This document shows, in pieces, positions 26,419-33,819 of a stretch of DNA of 33,819 nt. Origin of the DNA: Clostridiales bacterium (GTDB lineage: Bacteria > Bacillota > Clostridia > Oscillospirales > Oscillospiraceae); assembly GCA_021203325.1 (NCBI GenBank), contig JAJQBL010000029.1, positions 29,895 through 63,713 on the forward strand, in the 5' to 3' direction. Every line of letters starts with the position of its first letter. The stretch's first letter is position 1. The position numbers and the translations under genes are program-made. The notes under the pieces were generated by a model that worked only from the letters and a program-made list of their open reading frames with translations, did not search any database and had not been told where the DNA came from.

Positions 26419-27267
26419 ATGAAGAAATGGATACGGCGGAGCGGGCTGACCCTCTGTTTGCTGCTCTGCCTGGCGGTGCTGCTGGTCTGTTCCTCCGACT
26501 CCAGCCTGGGGCGGTGGACCTACTACACGCCGGAGACGGTGGAGTTTAACGGGCAGGAGATAGAGATTGACAGCTCTCTGGAACGCAGCGCGCTGGAGGA
26601 GGACAGTTTCTCCCAGGAGGAGGACGGGACGCTGACCTACAGCGGCGAGGCCCTGTACGGCATTGACCTCTCCGCCCATCAGGGAGAGGTGGACTGGGCC
26701 GCGGTGGCGGACTCCGGGGTGGACTTTGTCATGCTCCGGGCGGGCTACCGGGGCTACAGCACCGGCGGACTGTCGGAGGACAGCCGCTTTGCGGAAAACC
26801 TCACCGGCGCCCTGGAGGCGGGGATTCAGGTGGGGGTGTACTTCTTCTCCCAGGCCGTTACGGCGGAGGAGGCGGAGGAGGAGGCTGCCTTTGTGCTGGC
26901 CCTGCTGGACGGGCAGGCGCTGGACCTTCCCATCGCCTACGACTGGGAGTACATCACCTATGACGACGCCCGCACCGACGGCCTGGACGCGGAGACGGTG
27001 ACGGCCTGCGCGGCGGCATTCTGCGCCGCCATCGAGGAGGCCGGGTATGACGCCATGGTGTACTGCAACGGAGAACTGGGGTATCTGAACTACGACCTCA
27101 GCGCACTGGAGGGCTATGAGGTGTGGTACGCCGAATACGCCGATTCCCCCGGCTTCGCCTACGCCATCGCCATGTGGCAGTATTCCAGCTCCGGCACGGT
27201 GAACGGAATTGCCGGCGATGTGGATTTGGACCTCCTGTTCCTCCCGGAGGAGGCGGAGGAGGAGTAA
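26419..27267 (+). CDS. GH25 lysozyme-like secreted/membrane-anchored protein
   Basis: N-terminal hydrophobic anchor then YGIDLSAHQGEVDWAAVADSGVDFVMLRAGYRGY, YFFSQAVTAEEAEEEA, PIAYDWE, WQYSSSGTVNGIAGDVDLDLLF: GH25 signatures. Confidence 0.93.
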   Translation: MKKWIRRSGLTLCLLLCLAVLLVCSSDSSLGRWTYYTPETVEFNGQEIEIDSSLERSALEEDSFSQEEDGTLTYSGEALYGIDLSAHQGEVDWAAVADSGVDFVMLRAGYRGYSTGGLSEDSRFAENLTGALEAGIQVGVYFFSQAVTAEEAEEEAAFVLALLDGQALDLPIAYDWEYITYDDARTDGLDAETVTACAAAFCAAIEEAGYDAMVYCNGELGYLNYDLSALEGYEVWYAEYADSPGFAYAIAMWQYSSSGTVNGIAGDVDLDLLFLPEEAEEE

Positions 27268-27345
27268 AACCAGATACGGGAAACAGATTTACGGAATTAT
27301 AGGTGGAAAAGGCGAAAAAAACTGTCTAAATTCGCCAAAAAATGA

Positions 27346-27363
27346 TTGTTAAACTATTCGCAA
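27346..27363 (+). promoter_or_regulatory. Candidate Rex (NADH-responsive) operator
   Basis: TTGTTAA-ACTA-TTCGCAA against clostridial Rex consensus TTGTTAANNNNTTAACAA: 7/7 and 5/7 half-site matches; overlaps the -35. Confidence 0.55.
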
Positions 27364-27385
27364 AATCAAAAGATTGCGCTATAAT
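27357..27385 (+). promoter_or_regulatory. Promoter of the Ech-type hydrogenase operon
   Basis: TTCGCA (27357-27362) - 17 bp - TATAAT (27380-27385). Confidence 0.7.
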
Positions 27386-27576
27386 ATTGCCGTATTATGG
27401 TGCGGTGTGCGTGAGGGTGAAGCGCACCCTTCCGGCGTCCGTTTTGGGCCGGACCGGTCCGCAGGGGTTTCTGGATGGGGAGCAGAAATCCGTGCGAATT
27501 GTCGCGGCAAATCGGATGGCTGCCAAAGGGAGGGTGTCCCGGTATCCTGCGGGCACACGCCGAAAGAGAGAAGGCT

Positions 27577-29505
27577 GTGATTGTGATTTTGATACCCGTC
27601 CTGATTCTGTTTCCGTTTGTGATGGCCGCAATCCTGGCGCTGGTGAAGGACGACAGGGCCAGGGGCCTGTGTGTCTACATCGGCTCCGGCGTCACGATGG
27701 CGCTGGCCCTGTTGGTCAGCGGCTGGTGGCTCTCCGGCGGACAGGCAGACCTGCTGCTGTTTGAGGAGACGTCGCTGGTGGATCACTTGATGATCGTGGG
27801 CGACCTGTTCCTGATGTGTCTGGTGGTCTACCTGAGCGTCAAGCATAAGAAGTACCCCATCGTCCTGCTGAGCGTGGCCCAGACCCTGGGTGTGCTGTGG
27901 GTGGAGCTGTTCGGCGGCTCCGTGGAGGAGACGCCCCATATCCTGATAGACCGGCTCAGTGTGATTCTGATGCTGATCGTCGCCATTGTCGGCGGCCTGA
28001 TCGTCATCTACGCCGTGGGCTATATGCGGGGCTATGTCCATCACCACACGGAGTTTGCGGACCGGAGAGGCTTCTTCTTCCCCATGCTGTTTGTCTTTCT
28101 GGGGGCCATGTTCGGCCTGGTGCTGTCGGAGAGCATGACCTGGATGTATTTCTTCTGGGAGATCACCTCCGTCTGCTCCTTCCTGCTGATCGGCTACACC
28201 AGGACCGATGAAGCGGTACATAACAGCTTCCGTGCCCTGTGGATGAACCTGCTGGGCGGCCTGGGCTATGCGGTGGGCATCATCTGGTTCGCCGTGAGCC
28301 ATCACTCCTTCAGCCTGTCCGCCATGGTGTCCGCCGGGAAGGGCGGGGACATGGTGGCCGTGGCCTGCGTGGCCCTGCTGAGCTTTGCGGCGCTGACGAA
28401 GTCCGCCCAGATGCCCTTCAGCCAGTGGCTGCTGGGGGCCATGGTGGCGCCTACCCCCACCTCCGCCCTGCTGCACTCGGCCACCATGGTCAAGGCGGGC
28501 GTGTACCTGCTGCTGCGGCTGGCCCCGGCCCTGCAAAACAACTGGGCGGGGTATATGGTGGCCTTCATCGGCGGCTTCACCTTCTTTGTGGCCTCGCTGA
28601 TGGCCATTTCCCAGAGCGACGGCAAGAAGATTCTGGCCTATTCCACCATCTCCAACCTGGGCCTGATCACCGCCTGCGCCGGCATCGGCGCGTCGGAGAC
28701 CTACTGGGCGGCGGTGTTCCTGATTATGTTCCACGCGGTGTCCAAGTCCATGCTGTTCCAGTCCGTGGGTGCGGTGGAGAACGCCACCGGCAGCCGTGAC
28801 GTGGAGACCATGCACGGCCTGATGCTGCGGATGCCCAAGCTGGCCGTGGTCATGGTTATCGGTATCTGCGGGATGTTCCTGGCCCCCTTCGGTATGCTGG
28901 TGTCCAAGTGGGCGGCGCTGAAAGCCTTCGTGGACGCAGGCGGCCTGCTGGGCACGGCAATGCCCCTGTTTGTCTGCTTCGGCTCCGCCACCACCTGCCT
29001 GTACTGGTCCAAGTGGCTGTGCCGTCTGCTGGTGGTGGACCATATCCGCACCACCAAGGACATCACCGGGCGGAACGAGTATTTTTCCCTGTTCGCCCAC
29101 GCGGCCATTATGATTCTGCTGTGCGTCAGCTTCCCCAGCCTGTCGAACTATGTGGTGCTGCCCATCGTCACCGAGCTGTACGGCGAGGTGGACCCCGCCA
29201 TCACCACCGGCAACCTGCTGTTTATGGTGGTGCTGCTGTTCTGCGTGTTCGTGATTCCGCTGCTGGTGTTCCTGGTGACGCGGCGCTCCCATCCCCACCC
29301 GGTGATGAGCTATGTGGCCGGTATCAACACCGGCGACAGCCAGCACTTTGTGGACTCCATGGGGGATGAGAAGGAGATTCAGACCACCTCCTGGTACATG
29401 GAGGACTGGTTCGGGGAGAAAAAGCTGATGTTCCCCAGCCTGGCGATTTCCAGCTTCATCATCGTGCTGTGTATGATTCTGCTGTTGGGAGGTGTGGCCT
29501 CATGA
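27577..29505 (+). CDS. Group 4 [NiFe] hydrogenase, NuoL/EchA-like proton-pumping subunit
   Basis: Hydrophobic antiporter-like subunit (FFWEITSVCSFLLIGYTR, ALTKSAQMPFSQWLLGAMVAPTPTSALLHSATMVKAGVYLL); GTG start inferred, VIVILIPVLILFPFVM. Confidence 0.92.
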   Translation: MIVILIPVLILFPFVMAAILALVKDDRARGLCVYIGSGVTMALALLVSGWWLSGGQADLLLFEETSLVDHLMIVGDLFLMCLVVYLSVKHKKYPIVLLSVAQTLGVLWVELFGGSVEETPHILIDRLSVILMLIVAIVGGLIVIYAVGYMRGYVHHHTEFADRRGFFFPMLFVFLGAMFGLVLSESMTWMYFFWEITSVCSFLLIGYTRTDEAVHNSFRALWMNLLGGLGYAVGIIWFAVSHHSFSLSAMVSAGKGGDMVAVACVALLSFAALTKSAQMPFSQWLLGAMVAPTPTSALLHSATMVKAGVYLLLRLAPALQNNWAGYMVAFIGGFTFFVASLMAISQSDGKKILAYSTISNLGLITACAGIGASETYWAAVFLIMFHAVSKSMLFQSVGAVENATGSRDVETMHGLMLRMPKLAVVMVIGICGMFLAPFGMLVSKWAALKAFVDAGGLLGTAMPLFVCFGSATTCLYWSKWLCRLLVVDHIRTTKDITGRNEYFSLFAHAAIMILLCVSFPSLSNYVVLPIVTELYGEVDPAITTGNLLFMVVLLFCVFVIPLLVFLVTRRSHPHPVMSYVAGINTGDSQHFVDSMGDEKEIQTTSWYMEDWFGEKKLMFPSLAISSFIIVLCMILLLGGVAS

Positions 29506-30371
29506 TGCTGAGTGTGATGGTTGGCCTTGGATACATTCTGTTCGCCCCGCTGATCGGCGGGCTGCTGGAGGGCATGGGCCGCGTCCTCACCGCCCGTATG
29601 CAGGGGCGGAAGGGCCCCTCTGTATTGCAGCCCTTCTGGGACCTGCAAAAGCTGCTGCGTAAAGAGCTGGTGACGGTCAGCCGTATGCAGCTGATCATGA
29701 TCGGCTCCTACACCCTGTTTGTCATCCTGTCCGGAACCCTGTTTTTCAGCGGCAATGACATTATGATGTGCTTCTTCTCCCTGACCACGGCGGATATGTT
29801 CCTGGTGGTGGCGGCCAGCTGCACCGGCTCCCCCTTCTCCACCATGGGCGCCAACCGTGAGCTGATTCAGATGGCCTCCTATGAGCCGATGCTGCTGCTC
29901 ACCGGCGTGGGCTTCTACCTGGCGGACGGCACCTTCCGGGTGTCCACCATCGGTACCCACGAGGGCCTGCCTGCCATCGTGATGCTGCCCGGCTTCTTCA
30001 TCGGGGTGGTGGTGATTCTGGCCATCAAGCTGCGGAAGAGCCCCTTTGACATCTCCACCTCTCACCACGCCCATCAGGAGATGGTGAAGGGCACCACGAC
30101 GGAGCTGTCCGGCCCCACCCTGGCCTGCTACACCATTGCGGACTGGTACGAGCAGGTCATGCTGATGGGCATTGTGGGCATCTTCTTTGCCAACAACCGC
30201 TGGTGGTCCGTGGTGGTGGCGCTGGTCTGCATTGTCCTGGTCTACTTCTTCGAGGTGCTGGTGGACAACACCTGTGCCCGGGTCAAGTGGCAGGTCATGT
30301 TCAAGGTGGCCTGGGGCGTCACCCTGGTGGCCGCCGGCACCAATCTGCTGCTGCTGCAGATGATTCGTTAA
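29502..30371 (+). CDS. Group 4 [NiFe] hydrogenase, NuoH/EchB-like membrane subunit
   Basis: GGLLEGMGRVLTARMQGRKGPSVLQPFWDLQKLLRKE, SPFDISTSHHAHQEMVKGTTTELSGPTLA. Confidence 0.93.
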   Translation: MMLSVMVGLGYILFAPLIGGLLEGMGRVLTARMQGRKGPSVLQPFWDLQKLLRKELVTVSRMQLIMIGSYTLFVILSGTLFFSGNDIMMCFFSLTTADMFLVVAASCTGSPFSTMGANRELIQMASYEPMLLLTGVGFYLADGTFRVSTIGTHEGLPAIVMLPGFFIGVVVILAIKLRKSPFDISTSHHAHQEMVKGTTTELSGPTLACYTIADWYEQVMLMGIVGIFFANNRWWSVVVALVCIVLVYFFEVLVDNTCARVKWQVMFKVAWGVTLVAAGTNLLLLQMIR

Positions 30372-30384
30372 GGAGGGACAGAAG

Positions 30385-30828
30385 ATGAAATTATCCAGAT
30401 CTCCCTGGCTGATCCACTACGATTGCTCCAGCTGCAACGGCTGCGACATTGAGGTCCTGGCCGCCACCATGCCCCGCTACGACCTGGAACGCTTCGGCAT
30501 TATCAACTCCGGCGACCCCATGCACGCGGACATTCTGCTGACCACCGGCGGCTGCAATTCCCAGAACGCCCCGGTGCTGAAACAGATTTACGACCAGATG
30601 CCCGACCCCAAGGTGGTGGTGGCGGTGGGCACCTGCGCCTGCACCGGCGGCATCTTTAAGTCGTGCTACAACATTCAGGGGGGTACCGACACGGTGATTC
30701 CGGTGGATGTGTATGTCACCGGCTGTGCGGCCCGGCCCCAGTCCATCATTGACGGGGTGGTGCAGGCCCTGGCCATCCTGGACAAAAAATATGAGGCCTA
30801 TACCGAAGACCCAAAGGAGGGCATCTGA
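30385..30828 (+). CDS. Group 4 [NiFe] hydrogenase, NuoB/EchC-like small subunit
   Basis: CSSCNGCDIEVLAATMPRYDLERFGI, VVAVGTCACTGGIF, VYVTGCAARPQSIIDGV. Confidence 0.94.
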   Translation: MKLSRSPWLIHYDCSSCNGCDIEVLAATMPRYDLERFGIINSGDPMHADILLTTGGCNSQNAPVLKQIYDQMPDPKVVVAVGTCACTGGIFKSCYNIQGGTDTVIPVDVYVTGCAARPQSIIDGVVQALAILDKKYEAYTEDPKEGI

Positions 30829-30831
30829 GCG

Positions 30832-31173
30832 ATGGCGAAACTGACTTACAAGGTGGACGACATTGACATTGGCGAGCTGATGCCCCGCTGCGCGGCCTAC
30901 AAGGGCTACGGCTGGCGGCTGTGCCAGATTCACAGCGTCCGCACGAAAATCGGCTACGAGCTGACCTATTCCCTGGCCAAGGATTATGAGCTGCACAACT
31001 TCCGTGTCACCGTGGAGGAGATGGAGGAGGTGCCCAGCATCACCCCCATCTACGCCTGCGCGTGGATGTATGAAAATGAGATTGCGGAGCTGTTCGGGGT
31101 CAACATTGAGAACATTCGGCTGAACTACGACCGGAAGCTGTACAAGCTGAACGTCCAGACGCCGTTTAAGTGA
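30832..31173 (+). CDS. Group 4 [NiFe] hydrogenase, NuoC/EchD-like subunit
   Basis: VPSITPIYACAWMYENEIAELFGVNIENI (30-kDa subunit signature) in operon context. Confidence 0.9.
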   Translation: MAKLTYKVDDIDIGELMPRCAAYKGYGWRLCQIHSVRTKIGYELTYSLAKDYELHNFRVTVEEMEEVPSITPIYACAWMYENEIAELFGVNIENIRLNYDRKLYKLNVQTPFK

Positions 31174-31188
31174 GCGAGGTGTGCTGAG

Positions 31189-32268
31189 ATGAGTAAGAAA
31201 AGTGTGGTACCCTTTGGCCCTCAGCATCCGGTTCTGCCGGAGCCGCTCCATCTGGACCTGGTTCTGGAGGACGAAAAGGTGGTGGACGTGATTCCGGAGA
31301 TCGGATTCATCCACAGAGGGCTGGAACACCTGGTGGACAAGCGGGATTTTAAGGATTACGTCTATGTGGCGGAGCGCATCTGCGGCATCTGCTCCTTCAT
31401 GCACGGCATGGGCTATTGCGAGTCCATCGAGTACGGCATGGGCATTGAGATTCCCAACCGGGCCAAATACCTGCGCACCATCTGGGCGGAGATGAGCCGC
31501 GTCCATTCCCACCTGCTGTGGCTGGGCCTGCTGGCGGACGGCTTTGGCTTCGAGGCCCTGTTTAACGAGTGCTGGCGGATTCGGGAGGACGTGCTGGATA
31601 TACTGGAGGCGTCCACCGGCGGCCGCTGCATCTTCTCGGTCAATAACGTGGGCGGCGTCATCAAGGATATGGACAGCGCCATGCTCCACGGGTTTGTGGA
31701 GAAGTTTGACAAAATCGAGCGGGACCTCCACGACGTGGTGGACACCTTCCTGAACGACTACACGGTAAAGAGCCGTCTGGTGGGGGTGGGCAACCTGACC
31801 AAACAGGCTGCCCTGGGCCTGGGGGCCTGCGGCCCCATGGCCAGAGCCTCCGGCCACGCGCTGGATATGCGGATGCTGGGCTATGCCGCCTATGGCGATT
31901 TGGATGTGAAGATCGCCACCTCGGAGGGCTGCGACTGCTACGCCCGGACGGAGGTGCGTATCCAGGAGATTTTCAACGCCATTGACCTGATTCGTCAGGC
32001 GGTGGACAAAATCCCGGCGGGTGATTTGATCGTTCCGGTGAAGGGCAACCCCACCGGCGAGTTTATGGTGCGGATGGAGCAGCCCAGGGGCGAAGCCTGC
32101 TACTACACCAAGGGCAACGGCACCCCCTATCTGGACCGGTTCCGCGTCCGCACCCCAACCTTTGCCAACATTCCCGCCATGGCGGAGATTATGAAAGGCT
32201 GCGACGTGGCGGATATTCCGATGATCATCCTGACCATTGACCCCTGCGTCAGCTGTACGGAGAGGTGA
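31189..32268 (+). CDS. Group 4 [NiFe] hydrogenase large subunit, EchE-like
   Basis: PFGPQHPVLPEPLHL, L1 motif ERICGICSFMHGMGY, C-terminal L2 motif DPCVSCTER. Confidence 0.95.
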   Translation: MSKKSVVPFGPQHPVLPEPLHLDLVLEDEKVVDVIPEIGFIHRGLEHLVDKRDFKDYVYVAERICGICSFMHGMGYCESIEYGMGIEIPNRAKYLRTIWAEMSRVHSHLLWLGLLADGFGFEALFNECWRIREDVLDILEASTGGRCIFSVNNVGGVIKDMDSAMLHGFVEKFDKIERDLHDVVDTFLNDYTVKSRLVGVGNLTKQAALGLGACGPMARASGHALDMRMLGYAAYGDLDVKIATSEGCDCYARTEVRIQEIFNAIDLIRQAVDKIPAGDLIVPVKGNPTGEFMVRMEQPRGEACYYTKGNGTPYLDRFRVRTPTFANIPAMAEIMKGCDVADIPMIILTIDPCVSCTER

Positions 32269-32274
32269 CAGACC

Positions 32275-33438
32275 ATGGGATTGATGACATTTGCGAAGGT
32301 GGCCGTGCGCAATCTGTTCTCCAAGCCGTACACCACCAACTACCCCTATGAACCGGCGGTCTATCCGGAGCGTTCCCGGGGCCGCATCCTGCTGGACCAC
32401 AGCAAGTGCGTCCTGTGCGGCCTGTGCAGCACCCATTGCCCCACGGACACCATTTTTATCGACCGGAAGGCCGGCACCTGGAACATGAACCGCTTTGACT
32501 GCGTCCAGTGCGGCAACTGCGTGAAGGTCTGCCCCAAATCGGCCCTGTCCATCGTCCCCGGTTACTTTACCCCCAACAGGGAAAAGCTGATTGAGACGAA
32601 CCAAATCAAGGCCCCCGCCGCCTTCACCGGCAAAACCACGGAGCCCGGCGCGATTCCCACCGGCCCGGCCATGGCTGTGCCCGTGGTCAGCGACGCCTGC
32701 ATCCTCTGCGGCGCCTGCGCGGCCCAGTGCCCCGCCGGGGCCATCACCGTGGGTGACGGCTGGTCCGTGAACGCGGAGGCCTGCCTGGGCTGTGAGGGCT
32801 GCATCTCCACCTGCCCGGAGAACGCCCTGACCATGAAGAGCGCCGTGGCCCCCGGCCACGAGGCCGCCATGGCCGCCTCCGACAAGGAGTGGGGCGTGCA
32901 GCGGAAGCTGGGCCGCCGGCCCTATGTGCCCCAGTTCGACAAGGACGGGGAGGAGATTCCCGTCCCCGCCTGCACCCTGCCGGACTATGTGGATGAGTGG
33001 GCCGACCTGCCGGTGTCCACGCCGGAGAACTGCGTGTACTGCGGCCTCTGCTCCAAGCAGTGCCCCAAGGGCGCCATCGTGGTGGACCGGAAGGAAAAGA
33101 TTTGGGAAGTGGACAACGCCGAGTGTATCCGCTGCGGCATCTGCGTGGAGAACTGCCCGAAGGGTGCCCTGACCCTGCCCGACGTCACCATGGACGTCCC
33201 TGCAGAGGAAGAGGCGGACTTCATCATCGCCTGCCTGGAGCCGGGCTATAATGACGAGTTTGTGGACCTGCCCAGAAAGGGCGACGCGTGCGTGTACTGC
33301 TCGCTGTGCGCGAAGAAGTGCCCCGCCGGTGCGCTGACCGTGGACCGCAAGACCAAGACCTGGACGGTGGACAACGAGCTGTGCGTCCGCTGCGGCGTCT
33401 GCGCTGGTGTGTGCCCCAAGAAGTGCATTGACCTTTAA
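32275..33438 (+). CDS. EchF/HyfH-like polyferredoxin subunit with eight [4Fe-4S] motifs
   Basis: Eight CxxCxxCxxxC(P) motifs: CVLCGLCSTHC, CVQCGNCVKVC, CILCGACAAQC, CLGCEGCISTC, CVYCGLCSKQC, CIRCGICVENC, CVYCSLCAKKC, CVRCGVCAGVC. Confidence 0.94.
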   Translation: MGLMTFAKVAVRNLFSKPYTTNYPYEPAVYPERSRGRILLDHSKCVLCGLCSTHCPTDTIFIDRKAGTWNMNRFDCVQCGNCVKVCPKSALSIVPGYFTPNREKLIETNQIKAPAAFTGKTTEPGAIPTGPAMAVPVVSDACILCGACAAQCPAGAITVGDGWSVNAEACLGCEGCISTCPENALTMKSAVAPGHEAAMAASDKEWGVQRKLGRRPYVPQFDKDGEEIPVPACTLPDYVDEWADLPVSTPENCVYCGLCSKQCPKGAIVVDRKEKIWEVDNAECIRCGICVENCPKGALTLPDVTMDVPAEEEADFIIACLEPGYNDEFVDLPRKGDACVYCSLCAKKCPAGALTVDRKTKTWTVDNELCVRCGVCAGVCPKKCIDL

Positions 33439-33454
33439 CCATTGACCTCATTCG

Positions 33455-33479
33455 CCGCCGGTGGGCCTCCCACCGGCGG
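33455..33479 (+). repeat. GC-rich hairpin between the hydrogenase operon and hypF
   Basis: CCGCCGGTGGG CCT CCCACCGGCGG: perfect 11-bp stem, no T-run. Confidence 0.85.
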
Positions 33480-33503
33480 ACTTTCCAATCGGGGAGGGAT
33501 TCC

Positions 33504-33819
33504 ATGGCTGATGCAACGGAGCGTATCACCGTATATGGCATGGTGCAGGGCGTCGGATTCCGCCCCTTTGTGGCCCGTCTGGCGGAGGAGATGGGGGTGC
33601 GGGGCCTCGTCCGCAACAGCGGCGGCATTGTGACCGCCGAGGTGACGGCGGAGCAGTCTGTGCTGAATCGTTTTGTGGAGCGGCTGGAAGGGGAGTGCCC
33701 CTTCGGGGGGCGCATCGACCGGATTGCGCGGGAGACGCTGCCCACCCGGCAGGACAGAGCGTTCTCCATTGTGGAGAGCGAGGCTGCCGCCGGGGAACCG
33801 CCCCTGATTCCCCCCGACC
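33504..33819 (+). CDS. hypF: Carbamoyltransferase HypF, N-terminal acylphosphatase domain, 3' truncated by window
   Basis: ERITVYGMVQGVGFRPFVARLAEEMGVRGLVRNSGGIVTAEV; RBS GGGGAGGG; follows the NiFe hydrogenase genes. Confidence 0.92.
   Translation, partial: MADATERITVYGMVQGVGFRPFVARLAEEMGVRGLVRNSGGIVTAEVTAEQSVLNRFVERLEGECPFGGRIDRIARETLPTRQDRAFSIVESEAAAGEPPLIPPD

Noticed and set aside
27392-27576. Hydrogenase leader as a cobalamin or molybdenum-cofactor riboswitch
   Set aside because: A GGTGCGGT start and a GGTATCC string look superficially similar, but the conserved cobalamin core is absent in the right orientation and I could not match a Moco core.
27374-27580. 68-aa leader ORF upstream of the hydrogenase operon
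   Set aside because: No ribosome binding site and no recognisable sequence; overlaps the structured leader.
27379-29346. 655-aa minus-strand ORF opposite the NuoL-like gene
   Set aside because: His/Gln/Gly-rich antisense shadow of a clear membrane subunit gene; no recognisable domain.
30391-32859. 822-aa minus-strand ORF across the hydrogenase genes
   Set aside because: Shadow ORF opposite well-supported ech genes; composition (His/Gly/Val/Gln-rich) is typical of antisense reading of GC-rich coding DNA.

Overview
GC-rich, spore-former-type Firmicutes (probably Oscillospiraceae-like) chromosomal segment with about 29 protein-coding genes. No tRNA, rRNA, CRISPR array or transposon was recognised. 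Left to right: (i) the 3' end of an RCC1-repeat protein; (ii) a minus-strand cluster (195-7102) of zinc-ribbon proteins: TPR, YTPG-repeat/PH-like, C-type-lectin-like and SPFH types, plus a GH3 lipoprotein and a small membrane protein. It sits behind a perfect TTGACA-N17-TATAAT promoter, and two of its genes are broken by 1-nt homopolymer frameshifts; (iii) a luxS-mtnN-add-NimA-like operon; (iv) trmN6-rsmI; (v) a tannase-like / two BD-FAE-type esterase / GPH transporter locus with a divergent LysR regulator; (vi) a fused cotJA-cotJB followed by cotJC, preceded by a sigma-K-like promoter; (vii) udg, der-plsY-gpsA, a HAD phosphatase, a YaiI-family protein, a MATE transporter and a GH25 lysozyme-like protein; (viii) a six-subunit Ech-type group 4 [NiFe] hydrogenase operon with an 8-cluster polyferredoxin subunit, a Rex-like operator at its promoter and a structured leader, followed by hypF (truncated by the window). 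The most interesting items are the zinc-ribbon/SPFH/lectin cluster with its two frameshifts, the tannase/esterase locus, the cotJAB fusion, and the Ech operon. All calls come from reading the sequence and remembered family signatures; no database search was run.
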